Shown one piece after another: positions 1-10,792 of a DNA stretch of 64,000 nt. The translations under genes and the position numbers were made by a program. The notes beneath the pieces were generated by a model. The model made no database searches. It was given only the letters and a program-made list of their open reading frames with translations, and was not told the DNA's origin. The stretch's first letter is position 1. Each line of letters starts with the position of its first letter. This stretch comes from an uncultured Eubacteriales bacterium (GTDB lineage: Bacteria > Bacillota > Clostridia > Lachnospirales > Lachnospiraceae): the NCBI GenBank assembly GCA_949292785.1, contig CASFBK010000010.1, positions 105,403 to 169,402 on the forward strand. Direction: 5' to 3'.

Positions 1-645
1 TTTCACTTTTTACAAAGGGAAGGTTATGTCAAAAGGGATGTAGCAGAAGACTTAAAGGCGCCAAAGGTAGAAAAAAAGATGCCGTCTGTGTTGACACAGG
101 AAGAAACCATAAGATTGTTGAATCAGGCGAAGGGAAGTTCGCCGAAAAAATTGCGTGATAGTGCAATGCTGGAATTATTATATGCTACCGGAATCAGGGT
201 ATCTGAATTGATTTCTTTGAAATTAGAAGATGTTAATTTGAAAATGGAATATATCACCTGTCGGGATGGCAGCAAGGAACGAATCGTACCATTTGGAGCA
301 GTAGCAAAAGAGAAGCTTCAGTTATATCTTGCGGGAGGAAGACCGGAGCTTATAACGGATGATACCAGTGATTATCTTTTTACAAATTGTTCGGGACATG
401 CCATGAGCAGACAGGGATTCTGGAAACTGGTAAAATGTTATGGAAAGAAAGCAGGAATAACAACAGAGCTGACACCACACACGCTGCGTCATTCGTTTGC
501 CATGCATCTGGTGAGCAATGGAGCAGATTTGCATGCGGTACAGGAAATGCTGGGACACTCTGATATTTCTACAACGCAGGTATATGCCAATATGAATCAG
601 AACAGAATACGGGAAGTATACGCAAAGGCACATCCCAGAGGCTAG
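1..645 (+). CDS. xerD: Tyrosine site-specific recombinase XerD-type, 5' end outside window
   Basis: Site-specific recombinase that acts with XerC at dif to resolve chromosome dimers. The frame is open to the first base of the window, and the residues before the ATG at 79 (FHFLQREGYVK, then LKAPKVEKK) match the end of the XerD N-terminal SAM-like DNA-binding domain, so the gene is cut by the window edge rather than starting at 79. The catalytic domain is complete: the first Arg in TGIRVSEL, the HTLRHSF box (HxxR), GHSDIST and the nucleophilic Tyr in TTQVYANM. It ends at a bidirectional hairpin shared with convergent aroF. A phage or integron-type integrase is less likely given the housekeeping context and the XerD-like linker. 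Confidence 0.9.
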   Translation, partial: FHFLQREGYVKRDVAEDLKAPKVEKKMPSVLTQEETIRLLNQAKGSSPKKLRDSAMLELLYATGIRVSELISLKLEDVNLKMEYITCRDGSKERIVPFGAVAKEKLQLYLAGGRPELITDDTSDYLFTNCSGHAMSRQGFWKLVKCYGKKAGITTELTPHTLRHSFAMHLVSNGADLHAVQEMLGHSDISTTQVYANMNQNRIREVYAKAHPRG

Positions 646-684
646 ATATTACATATTACATATAAAAATGATATAGTGTATAAA

Positions 685-714
685 AAAGGCGGCACGAATT
701 TTCGTGCTGCCTTT
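685..714. terminator. Bidirectional intrinsic terminator between xerD and aroF
   Basis: AAAGGCGGCACGAA pairs with TTCGTGCTGCCTTT across a tiny loop. The A-tract on one side and T-tract on the other let it serve both convergent genes. Confidence 0.85.
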
Positions 715-728
715 AGTTGTGAAAATTT

Positions 729-1760
729 TTATTTATTCATTTCTGCAATATGATAAATCAATTCTTCGGATTCTTTCCATCCAAGACATGGGTCAGTAAT
801 GGATTTTCCGTAAATATGGTCGCCTACCTTCTGACATCCCGGTTCGATATAACTTTCAATCATAACACCTTTTACCATTTTTTTGATATCAGGAGCAATC
901 TGGCGGTTATGCATTACTTCTTTTACAATACGAATCTGCTGTTCATACTGTTTGTTGGAGTTGGCATGGTTCGAGTCGATAATGGCAGCCGGATGAACTA
1001 AGTCCATTTTATCGTACATCTGAATTAAGCACTCTAAGTCCTCATAGTGATAGTTCGGCAGGGAAACACCACGCTTATTAACAGCTCCACGCAAAACAAC
1101 GTGAGTCAATGGGTTTCCGGTAGTGCGGACTTCATAACCACGGTATACGAAGTGATGTGGGTGCTGAGCCGCATATACGGAGTTAAGCATAACAGAAAAG
1201 TCACCGCTGGTAGGGTTTTTCATTCCGGCGGGAACATCAAAACCGCTGACGGTAAGACGATGATGCTGGTCCTCTACAGAACGGGCTCCGATGGCAACAT
1301 AGGAGAGTAAATCTTCTACATAGCTGAAGTTTTCCGGGTATAACATTTCATCGGCAGAGGAAAGTCCGCTTTCTTCTAAAGCGCGGATATGCATTTTACG
1401 CATTGCAATTAATCCGGCAACCATATCCGGTTTCTTTTCCGGGTCTGGCTGATGGGCAATTCCCTTGTAGCCTTCCCCGGTAGTACGAGGCTTGTTGGTA
1501 TAGATACGTGGAACGATAACTACGCGGTCAGCAACCTTTTCCTGTACCCGGCTTAAACGGTTGATGTAATCGCAGACAGCATCTTCGTTGTCAGCAGAGC
1601 ATGGACCGATGATAACTAGAAATTTGTCAGAAGCGCCTGTGATAATGTCGCTAATCATTTTATCTCTTTCTTTTTTGGTTTCCACTGCCTTTGCGGAAAG
1701 TGGATATTGTTCTTTGATTTGTCCTGGGGAAGGAAGCTGTTTTAAAAATGTGAAACTCAT
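729..1760 (-). CDS. aroF: 3-deoxy-7-phosphoheptulonate synthase (class I, AroFGH type)
   Basis: First step of the shikimate pathway: phosphoenolpyruvate plus erythrose 4-phosphate to DAHP. The 343-residue length fits the E. coli AroF/G/H class. Visible family motifs include LVIIGPCSAD near residue 50, VPRIYTNKPRTTGEGYKG near 85-100, the GARSVEDQHHR segment and IDSNHANSNK near 265, which carry substrate- and metal-binding residues. The start has an AAGGAG ribosome binding site. It lies 13 nt after aroE on the same strand, so the two are probably cotranscribed. Which aromatic amino acid inhibits it cannot be read from the sequence, so the symbol is by family only. Confidence 0.93.
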   Translation of the reverse strand: MSFTFLKQLPSPGQIKEQYPLSAKAVETKKERDKMISDIITGASDKFLVIIGPCSADNEDAVCDYINRLSRVQEKVADRVVIVPRIYTNKPRTTGEGYKGIAHQPDPEKKPDMVAGLIAMRKMHIRALEESGLSSADEMLYPENFSYVEDLLSYVAIGARSVEDQHHRLTVSGFDVPAGMKNPTSGDFSVMLNSVYAAQHPHHFVYRGYEVRTTGNPLTHVVLRGAVNKRGVSLPNYHYEDLECLIQMYDKMDLVHPAAIIDSNHANSNKQYEQQIRIVKEVMHNRQIAPDIKKMVKGVMIESYIEPGCQKVGDHIYGKSITDPCLGWKESEELIYHIAEMNK

Positions 1761-1773
1761 TGATAATTCTCCT

Positions 1774-2643
1774 TTATTTCTTAAAATATTTTTCTTTGAT
1801 AGGTTCTACGGGCATTTCTTTTCCGGTCCAACAGGTAAAGGCGGCTGCACCCTGATATAACAGCATGTATAATCCGTTAAAATGAGGACATCCTGCCTCT
1901 TTAGCCTGCTTTAACAGCAAAGTTTCCCGTGGGTTATATATAATGTCTGATACAATCAGTTCCTTAGGAAGCATGGAAGCATCCGGAATAGGGGAGACTG
2001 CTGTATCAGGTGCCATTCCTACATTCGTTGCATTGGTGAGAATTGCACTGTCTGTAAGACTTTCTTTCAGTGCGTCATAATCAGAAATATCACAAAGGCG
2101 AATCGGACAGCCTGTTTCTGCTGTGATTTTCTGGCAAAACTGCAATGTTTTGTCCCAGGAAGCATTTTTCCGCTTGTACATATCAATAGATGAAACACCA
2201 TCCAGGGCTGCCTGTACGCAGATTGCGGTAGCCGCACCTCCTGCACCCAGCAACGTCATTTTTTTACCGATAATGTCAAAGCCTGCATCTGTCACAGAGC
2301 GCATATATCCAATGCCGTCTGTGTTATGTCCAATTAATTTATCGTCTTTTACAATAACTGTATTTACAGCATCTGCAAGGCGGGCAGCAGGCGTAAGTTC
2401 ATCCAAGAGAGGAAGAATATGTACCTTTAAAGGCATGGTCAGATTAAAACCGCTGATTCCGGCAGCCTTAAGCCCCAAAACGGCATCCTTTAACTGTTCC
2501 GGCTTTACATCAAAGGCAAGATAAACATAATCAAGCCCAAGTAAACGAAATGCCTCATTGTGCATCTGCGGAGAAATACTGTGGGCAACGGGACTACCTA
2601 AGAGTCCGGTCAATTTTGTTTTGCCGGTAATTTCATAGCTCAT
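1774..2643 (-). CDS. aroE: Shikimate dehydrogenase (NADP+)
   Basis: Reduces 3-dehydroshikimate to shikimate. N-terminal substrate domain: GSPVAHSISPQMHNEAF (shikimate-binding Ser pair), NLTMPLKV with the catalytic Lys, and NTDGIGY. C-terminal Rossmann domain: LLGAGGAATAI. The ATG at 2643 is preferred over a GTG nine bases upstream because CAGGTG then sits at a usual Shine-Dalgarno distance; this gives 289 residues, normal for the family. It is the upstream gene of the minus-strand aroE-aroF pair, facing away from aroD-aroK, so three shikimate enzymes plus DAHP synthase cluster around one 360-nt spacer. Confidence 0.94.
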   Translation of the reverse strand: MSYEITGKTKLTGLLGSPVAHSISPQMHNEAFRLLGLDYVYLAFDVKPEQLKDAVLGLKAAGISGFNLTMPLKVHILPLLDELTPAARLADAVNTVIVKDDKLIGHNTDGIGYMRSVTDAGFDIIGKKMTLLGAGGAATAICVQAALDGVSSIDMYKRKNASWDKTLQFCQKITAETGCPIRLCDISDYDALKESLTDSAILTNATNVGMAPDTAVSPIPDASMLPKELIVSDIIYNPRETLLLKQAKEAGCPHFNGLYMLLYQGAAAFTCWTGKEMPVEPIKEKYFKK

Positions 2644-2794
2644 ATTATTCACCTGCTTTACTAATGTAATGGGAGAAAGTCTCCTGCATTATCTTAATAG
2701 ATTATAAAAAATATGTCAATGACTTGCGGCTTTTCTTTTTGTAGGGTATAATGTTCGATAGCAATGAGCAGTGCCAGGAGGGGACAGGCAGATT

Positions 2795-2930
2795 GACAGC
2801 TTGCTGACAAATCTGAATGTGACACTCATGATAGGGCGAATGCCCGTAAGCGAGATGGAGCAAAGCATAATCGAGCGTGCACTGTGGAGTAGAGGAAAAA
2901 CAAAGTATAATCGAGCGTGCACTGCGGACT
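2795..2930. repeat. Dispersed intergenic repeat with an internal 40-bp-period duplication
   Basis: This lies in the 360-nt spacer between divergent aroE and aroD. GACAGC at 2795 and TGATAGGGCGAATGC at 2829-2843 recur on the minus strand at the right end of the window (63902-63950), as does GCACTGCGGACT (2919-2930; there 63985-63996). Inside it, 2861-2890 and 2901-2930 are two 30-nt copies starting CAAAG(C/T)ATAATCGAG, identical at 27 of 30 positions. Open frames that read through it look spurious. The flanks must also hold the promoters of both shikimate operons, but I could not assign these confidently. Confidence 0.7.
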
Positions 2931-3003
2931 AAAAAGAATCAAAATCTATTTCGAAATTATATACATACTGTGAAGCAGAACCAAAATCAGGAGAAAATCA
3001 GCC

Positions 3004-3765
3004 GTGAATATAAATATAAAAGGAAAAGAATTAGGAAAAGGCAGACCATTCGTATGTGTGCCTATAGTAGAACAGGAAAGAGAAGACATTGTAAGAGCAG
3101 CAGAAAGTCTGAAAAAAAAGCCAGCAGACATGATAGAGTGGCGCATAGACTGGTATTGCAACAGTGCTTCGATAGAAGAAGTATGCGACATCGTTTCCAC
3201 CCTGTCAGAAATTCTAACAGACAAGATTCTTCTGTGTACCTTCCGCAGTAAAGCCCAGGGTGGAGAAAAGGAAATTACAAGAGAAGCCTATATGGAACTG
3301 CTACAAAACCTTGCAAAACAGGGCAAAGCAGATATGCTGGATGTAGAGGTATGCGAACTGGAGCAGCCTAAGCCGTTTCTTGCGGAGCTTCATCAAATTG
3401 GTGCTGTGGTCATAGCGTCCGACCATAATTTTTCCGAGACCCCATCCACAGATATCATGGCAGAGAAGCTTTTATATATGAAGAATCTTGGGGCAGATGT
3501 GGCAAAGCTTGCAGTTATGCCAAACAACCGCTATGATGTGCTGAATTTACTATCTGCAACGGCAAGTGTGAAGGAAGCTGCGCCGGAATATCCGGTGATT
3601 ACCATGTCTATGGGGGAAACAGGAATGATTTCGAGAATTGCAGGACAGTCCTTTGGTTCCTGTGTGACCTTTGCGGCAGCGGGAAAGACGTCCGCGCCGG
3701 GACAGATGCCTTTGGAAGATGTTGTGATGATTTTAAATAAAATTTCAGAAAGTATGGAAAAATAG
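3004..3765 (+). CDS. aroD: Type I 3-dehydroquinate dehydratase
   Basis: Dehydrates 3-dehydroquinate to 3-dehydroshikimate through a Schiff base. The active-site set of the type I fold is visible: Glu45 and Arg47 in EWRIDW, His141 in SDHNF, the imine-forming Lys168 in AKLAVMP, and the substrate loop SMGETGMISR followed by FAAAGKTSAPGQ. The start is GTG with AGGAG ten bases upstream; 253 residues is typical. The stop is separated by one base from the aroK start, so the pair is translationally coupled. Confidence 0.95.
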   Translation: MNINIKGKELGKGRPFVCVPIVEQEREDIVRAAESLKKKPADMIEWRIDWYCNSASIEEVCDIVSTLSEILTDKILLCTFRSKAQGGEKEITREAYMELLQNLAKQGKADMLDVEVCELEQPKPFLAELHQIGAVVIASDHNFSETPSTDIMAEKLLYMKNLGADVAKLAVMPNNRYDVLNLLSATASVKEAAPEYPVITMSMGETGMISRIAGQSFGSCVTFAAAGKTSAPGQMPLEDVVMILNKISESMEK

Positions 3766-3766
3766 T

Positions 3767-4309
3767 ATGAAGAGTAATATTTATTTTATTGGATTTATGG
3801 GAACCGGGAAAAGTACCATTTCCAGACATATGGCTGAGATTACAGGGTATGAGGAAATAGATACGGATCATGAAATTGTAAAACAGGAAAATATGCGGAT
3901 TCCTGAAATTTTTGAAAAATACGGAGAGAATTATTTTCGCAATCTGGAAACGAAATTTTTAGAGAAAATGCAGGAGAGAAAGCACTGCATTGTGTCCTGT
4001 GGCGGAGGAATGGTGCTTCGTAAGAAAAATGTAGCGCTTATGAAAACAAATGGTGTAATTGTATTACTGACAGCCACACCGGAGACGGTATTAGAACGAG
4101 TGAAAAACGGAAAAGACCGCCCTATACTGAATGGACATATGAATACAGCATATATTGAAGAATTGATGGAGGCACGCAGGAAGTATTACGAAGCGGCAGG
4201 AGAGATTGTAATAGTTACAGATGGAAGAGAAGTCGGGGAAATGGCAAAAGAATTGAAAAAAAAATTGGAGTCTCCTAAATTTTGTTTTGATTTTTTAAAA
4301 GAAGTATGA
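3767..4309 (+). CDS. aroK: Shikimate kinase
   Basis: Phosphorylates shikimate with ATP. The P-loop is GTGKST at residues 12-17; the Asp pair in EIDTDHEI (32-34) binds substrate and Mg; GGGMV is the mid-domain glycine motif; the lid region has DRPILNG. 180 residues, slightly longer than the usual ~170 because of a Lys-rich tail. It starts one base after the aroD stop. No clear intrinsic terminator separates it from the tRNA gene 33 nt downstream. Confidence 0.94.
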   Translation: MKSNIYFIGFMGTGKSTISRHMAEITGYEEIDTDHEIVKQENMRIPEIFEKYGENYFRNLETKFLEKMQERKHCIVSCGGGMVLRKKNVALMKTNGVIVLLTATPETVLERVKNGKDRPILNGHMNTAYIEELMEARRKYYEAAGEIVIVTDGREVGEMAKELKKKLESPKFCFDFLKEV

Positions 4310-4342
4310 TATACTTACAAAGTTGTAGATAATATATCAATG

Positions 4343-4414
4343 GCACCCATAGTTTAACGGATAAAACACCAGATTCCGGTTCTGGGGCTGGGGGTTCGAT
4401 TCCCTCTGGGTGCA
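4343..4414 (+). tRNA. tRNA-Arg (anticodon CCG)
   Basis: 72 nt fold to a cloverleaf: acceptor GCACCCA/TGGGTGC with discriminator A, anticodon stem CCAGA/TCTGG around loop TTCCGGT (anticodon CCG, reads CGG), and T arm GGGGG/CCCTC with TTCGATT. CCA is not encoded. Confidence 0.95.
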
Positions 4415-4466
4415 TTGCAACCGTAAATAACTTTTTTTATATAGATAAATTGAATAAGGAGGACAT

Positions 4467-5645
4467 ATGAAGAACTCTTTAAAGAACAATAATTTGAATG
4501 ATAATCATAAAAAGTTTGACTTTTCTAAGATTAATATAGATACAATTATTACATTTTGCAAAAATAATACACGCTATGTTTCAGCAGGCGTGCTGACCAT
4601 AATTCTGATAGTGGTACTGGCAGTGACAGCAGTAAATAACGGAAAGTCAGAAGGCAAAGAGGAAGAACAGCAGGAGCAGGTGGCAGATGCGCAGGATGCA
4701 TATGAAGTAAATGAAAATGAAGAACTGAATAGTTTGATTGGTAAATATTATGAATTATATGCAGCCGGTAATGTGGACGAGCTTGCAACGATAGCGACTC
4801 CTTTTTCTGATATGGAGAAAAGCTATGTTCAGATGATGAGCGGCTATGTGGAAGGTTATAATAATATTGACTGCTATACCAAAAGAGGATTGGAGAAAGA
4901 TTCCTACATGGTATCAGCAACCTATGAAATGAAGCTTAGCGGTGTAGAAGCAACTGTCCCCGGAATGGAATTTTTCTATGTAAGAACCAAGGAAGACGGA
5001 ACCCTTTATATTGATAATGTATATGGTACATTTAACAGTGAGATGAAGGAATTAGAAACAGACCCGGAAGTAATGGCGCTGATTGAGAAGTTTAATGATG
5101 CATCTGACGTAAAAGAACTGGTGGCAGATTTCCAGAGCCGATACACGCAGGCAATCGAACAAGATGAGAATCTTCGTAATATGGTAAATACGGTGACTGC
5201 GGGAATCGTAAGTTGGAAGGAAGCTTATGTTGCACAGCAGCAGGCGGCAGAGCAGGCAGCCGCAGAACAAGCGGCGGCAGAGCAGGCAGCAGCGGAACAG
5301 GCGGCGGCAGAACAGGCAGCCGCAGAACAAGCGGCGGCAGAGCAGGCAGCACAGCAAGCGGCGGCAGAACAGGCGGCAGCAGAGCAAGCAGCGGCGGAAC
5401 AGGCAGCACAGCAGCAACAGCAGGAAACAAATAACGGTTTAAATTATTTGCCGGAGGGAACCACCCTGACTGCAACTGATGCCTATAACATAAGAGTATC
5501 CATGAGTGAGACATCAGATAAGGTAGGGACTACGGCAATAGGTGATACCATTAAAGTTGTGTTGAGCTATGAAGAAGGTTGGACCAAGGTAGAATGGAAC
5601 GGTAAGACCGGATATATTAAGACAGAGCTATTGTTAAATAATTAG
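4467..5645 (+). CDS. Membrane-anchored protein with Ala/Glu/Gln repeat spacer and C-terminal SH3b domain
   Basis: Layout: a short polar cytoplasmic N-terminus, one membrane segment at about 37-56, an extracytoplasmic folded part (about 80-250) without an assigned family, a low-complexity run of about 70 residues (253-321) built from AAEQA units, then a bacterial SH3 domain (about 334-392; DAYNIRVSMSETSDKVGT and GWTKVEWNGKTGYIKT). Such SH3b domains usually bind peptidoglycan, so the protein may bridge membrane and wall with the repeat as a rigid helical spacer. At DNA level the spacer is a slippage-prone array of GCAGCN/GAACAR codons. RBS AGGAGG; a hairpin terminator follows. Exact role unknown. 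Confidence 0.8.
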   Translation: MKNSLKNNNLNDNHKKFDFSKINIDTIITFCKNNTRYVSAGVLTIILIVVLAVTAVNNGKSEGKEEEQQEQVADAQDAYEVNENEELNSLIGKYYELYAAGNVDELATIATPFSDMEKSYVQMMSGYVEGYNNIDCYTKRGLEKDSYMVSATYEMKLSGVEATVPGMEFFYVRTKEDGTLYIDNVYGTFNSEMKELETDPEVMALIEKFNDASDVKELVADFQSRYTQAIEQDENLRNMVNTVTAGIVSWKEAYVAQQQAAEQAAAEQAAAEQAAAEQAAAEQAAAEQAAAEQAAQQAAAEQAAAEQAAAEQAAQQQQQETNNGLNYLPEGTTLTATDAYNIRVSMSETSDKVGTTAIGDTIKVVLSYEEGWTKVEWNGKTGYIKTELLLNN

Positions 5646-5672
5646 AGAACAGAAAGACAGAATAAAAAGGAA

Positions 5673-5706
5673 AGGAGAATTGCTTTTAAAAGGCAGTTCT
5701 CTTTTT
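5673..5706 (+). terminator. Intrinsic terminator of the SH3-domain gene
   Basis: GAGAATTGC pairs with GCAGTTCTC (one G-T pair) around TTTTAAAAG and is followed by TTTTT. Confidence 0.85.
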
Positions 5707-5893
5707 ACTCTATAGGAAATACCGTGTTGCGTTAAAGTGTAAAATTGTGATTCCTATAGAGCAAAAAGCACTCCGTGCAGGATGCGCACTAGCACAAGTG
5801 GAATTATGTCGCAAGCGACTGTGCTCGGCGCGGCAAAGTGTGTTCCGCTTGAGAGGTAATGTATATTCGTGAGAGTGTGCGGAGCACACTTTG
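5701..5893. repeat. Structured intergenic element with nested inverted repeats
   Basis: This fills most of the 336-nt gap before the next gene. Arms: 5701-5718 with 5751-5768 (17 of 18 positions paired; core CTCTATAGGAA/TTCCTATAGAG), a small hairpin GCAC-TCC-GTGC at 5768-5778, AGCACA (5791-5796) with TGTGCT (5820-5825) enclosing GTCG-CAAG-CGAC (5808-5819), and CAAAGTGTGTTCCGC (5834-5848) with GCGGAGCACACTTTG (5879-5893). No convincing coding frame. It could be a miniature mobile repeat or a structured RNA; the sequence does not decide. Confidence 0.65.
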
Positions 5894-5981
5894 TTCTAAT
5901 AACAGGGTTTTTCTTTAGAATCAGTATAAAAACTGAAAAATGTTTCAACCTAATCAGTAAGAAAAGATTAGGAGGAAATAT

Positions 5982-6416
5982 ATGAAAAACTATGAAGAAA
6001 TTAATGTTTTAAAGGAAACAAAAAGAAACGCAGGGATGGCAATTAATGCTATAGATACCCTTATGAGTAAGATATATAATCAGGAATTTGCCTATGAGCT
6101 GACCTCCCAGAGAAACCGTTTCCGGGAATTTGAGCGAAAGGCAGAAGCCGGATTATGGGAATACGGAATTACAGTAAAAGAATCCGGTTGGGAGAAAGCA
6201 ATGCTTTGGGGCGGAATTCAGGCAAATACGTTATTAAATATCAGTACGCCTCATGTGGCAGACATGATGATAAAGGGAAACACAAGAGGTATTGCAGATT
6301 TGATGAAAGTAAGGCATAATAATAAAAACACAGGTAGTTATGCAAATGAAATTGCAGAAGAACTGATGGATTTTGAGGAAGAAAATATAGAACGGTTAAA
6401 ACAGTTTTGCAGGTGA
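5982..6416 (+). CDS. Conserved small helical protein of unknown function
   Basis: 144 residues, charged and predicted mostly helical, with no signal peptide or membrane segment. It begins MKNYEEINVLKETKRNAGMA and ends in an acidic helix followed by a single Cys near the C-terminus. AGGAGG precedes the ATG at a good distance, and the stop is six bases before rluF, so it is probably cotranscribed with rluF and ligA. The four-helix look recalls small ferritin-like DUF proteins, but I see no metal-ligand pattern to support that and assign no function. Confidence 0.75.
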   Translation: MKNYEEINVLKETKRNAGMAINAIDTLMSKIYNQEFAYELTSQRNRFREFERKAEAGLWEYGITVKESGWEKAMLWGGIQANTLLNISTPHVADMMIKGNTRGIADLMKVRHNNKNTGSYANEIAEELMDFEEENIERLKQFCR

Positions 6417-6422
6417 GGAAGA

Positions 6423-9199
<2,777 letters not shown>

Positions 9200-9302
9200 C
9201 TGGTAGGAATACTGGTAGGAAGAACAGAAAGCAGCGGGTAAGAATGTAATTGTACAAATATAGGCAGAAGAATAAAATATAAGACAGAAAGCAGGAGAGA
9301 AT

Positions 9303-10229
9303 ATGCCAATTAAGGTTCAAAGCGGATTGCCCGCAAGAGAAAAACTGGAATGGGAAAATGTATTCACAATGGATGAAAATCGGGCGATGCATCAGGATAT
9401 CCGCCCCATAGAGGTTGGAATCTTGAATCTGATGCCCCTAAAGGAAGATACGGAGCTGCAGATATTACGGGCGCTTTCTAATACCCCTTTGCAGGTAGAT
9501 GTCACCTTTGTTACGGTATCAAGCCATGAATCTAAGAATACCTCCATGAGCCATTTAAATAAGTTTTATAATACCTTTGAAGAAATCAAGGACAGAAAGT
9601 TTGATGGATTTATTATTACCGGAGCACCGGTAGAGCAGATGGAATATGAAGAGGTTGATTACTGGAAAGAGTTTGAGGAAATCTGCGAATGGACAAAGAC
9701 CAATGTAACCTCTACCATGCATTTGTGCTGGGGGGCACAGGCAGGTCTTTATTATCACTATGGAATCCCAAAGCATATGCTGGAGCATAAGATGTTCGGA
9801 CTGTTCGAACACCGGGTAAGTAACCGTAAGGTTCCGTTGGTACGGGGATTTGACGATTGTTTTTTTGCGCCTCATTCCAGACATACCGAGGTGCGCAGGG
9901 AAGATATTGAAAAAATACCGGAGCTGACGATTTTGGCAGAATCGGAAAAAGCAGGCGTATTTTTGGTCATGGATAAGACTGGAAAGAAAATCTTTGTGAT
10001 GGGTCATCCGGAATATGACCGGATGACCTTACATACAGAATATATGCGTGATAAGGAAAAGGGACTGGATATTCAGGTGCCGGAGAATTATTACGAAAAT
10101 GACGATTGTACCATAAAGCCGAAGCTGATGTGGCGTTCTCATGCCAATGCGTTGTATACCAACTGGCTGAATTATTATGTATACCAGACTACACCGTATG
10201 AGTACATTACCGTTCCACAGAAGAAATAG
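9303..10229 (+). CDS. metA: Homoserine O-acyltransferase (MetA family, probably acetyl-CoA specific)
   Basis: Acylates homoserine at the start of methionine synthesis. 308 residues; begins MPIKVQSGLPAREKLEWENV, a MetA hallmark. Catalytic Cys142 lies in HLCWGAQAG, and the His-Glu pair is in MGHPEYD near 236-238. Position 111 is Glu (GAPVEQMEYEEV); published work on the family links Glu here to acetyl-CoA and Gly to succinyl-CoA, so the enzyme is probably a homoserine acetyltransferase despite its name. AGGAGA ribosome binding site. I saw no SAM riboswitch or T-box in the 103 nt upstream, so control is unclear. Confidence 0.93.
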   Translation: MPIKVQSGLPAREKLEWENVFTMDENRAMHQDIRPIEVGILNLMPLKEDTELQILRALSNTPLQVDVTFVTVSSHESKNTSMSHLNKFYNTFEEIKDRKFDGFIITGAPVEQMEYEEVDYWKEFEEICEWTKTNVTSTMHLCWGAQAGLYYHYGIPKHMLEHKMFGLFEHRVSNRKVPLVRGFDDCFFAPHSRHTEVRREDIEKIPELTILAESEKAGVFLVMDKTGKKIFVMGHPEYDRMTLHTEYMRDKEKGLDIQVPENYYENDDCTIKPKLMWRSHANALYTNWLNYYVYQTTPYEYITVPQKK

Positions 10230-10249
10230 GCAAAACGTCAGGAAAATCT

Positions 10250-10277
10250 TTGCAAACAGACAATATTCTGTTATAAT
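10250..10277 (+). promoter_or_regulatory. SigA-type promoter for the yqhY-nusB operon
   Basis: TTGCAA (10250-10255), 16-nt spacer, TATAAT (10272-10277), about 34 nt before the yqhY start. Confidence 0.7.
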
Positions 10278-10310
10278 ATAACAATGAATAAGAGTTTAGG
10301 AGGCGTAGAA

Positions 10311-10688
10311 ATGGCTGAAGATAGAAAAGCGTATATGATAAAGGATGATAATTTAGGAGAGGTACGTATCGCAGACGAAGTTGTGGCAATAATCGCAGGA
10401 CTTGCAGCCACTGAGGTAGAGGGTGTAAGTTCCATGGCAGGCAATATTACCAATGAACTGGTAAGCAAGCTGGGAATGAAGAACCTTTCCAAAGGAATCA
10501 AGGTAGAAGTATTAAACAATGTTGTAAAGGTTGATGTGGCACTGCATATCAAGTTTGGGTTTGTCATTCCGGAAGTATCTGCCAAAGTGCAGGAAAGAGT
10601 AAAGACTGCCATAGAGAATATGACAGGATTGGAAGTCTGCGGCGTAAATGTAAGAATCGCCGGTGTAGATATGGAAAAAAGCAAGTAA
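10311..10688 (+). CDS. yqhY: Asp23/Gls24 family envelope-stress protein YqhY
   Basis: 125-residue Asp23-family protein (LGEVRIADEVVAIIAGLAATEVEGV, split here as LGEVRIADEV and IIAGLAATEVEGV; then EVSAKVQERVKTAIENMTG). In Firmicutes YqhY sits beside acc or nusB genes and has been linked to fatty-acid and acetyl-CoA carboxylase control; a biochemical function is not settled. The ATG at 10311 has TAGGAGG at good spacing; a longer frame from 10284 has no ribosome site. A hairpin lies between it and nusB, so it may also be transcribed as a short message. Confidence 0.88.
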   Translation: MAEDRKAYMIKDDNLGEVRIADEVVAIIAGLAATEVEGVSSMAGNITNELVSKLGMKNLSKGIKVEVLNNVVKVDVALHIKFGFVIPEVSAKVQERVKTAIENMTGLEVCGVNVRIAGVDMEKSK

Positions 10689-10753
10689 GTGTACCTTGAA
10701 AATAAGAAACCATGAAAAATAGTCAGCAAGTGCTGAATAGTAAAACAAAATAG

Positions 10754-10779
10754 GGGTGTCTTTTTAAGGCACCCTTTTT
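10754..10779 (+). terminator. Intrinsic terminator or attenuator between yqhY and nusB
   Basis: GGGTGTC pairs with GGCACCC around TTTTTAA, followed by TTTTT just before nusB. Because nusB has no other obvious promoter, this may set the yqhY:nusB ratio rather than end the operon. Confidence 0.75.
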
Positions 10780-10792
10780 GAAAGGGAAAAGG

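Noticed and set aside
1-645. Phage or integrative-element integrase
   Set aside because: Sequence follows XerD including the pre-catalytic linker; no att-like repeats, phage or conjugation genes nearby.
2877-3251. Plus-strand frame running from the repeat into aroD
   Set aside because: No ribosome site, basic low-complexity product, and the overlapping aroD frame has complete catalytic motifs.
5052-5514. Several Leu/Pro-, Gly/Ser- or Arg/Gln-rich frames in the SH3-protein repeat
   Set aside because: They are other-frame readings of the repetitive GCAGCN/GAACAR array; the Ala/Glu/Gln frame is continuous with signal, membrane and SH3 segments.
9200-9302. Possible SAM riboswitch or T-box upstream of metA
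   Set aside because: The leader is short and lacks the conserved cores and a terminator stem.
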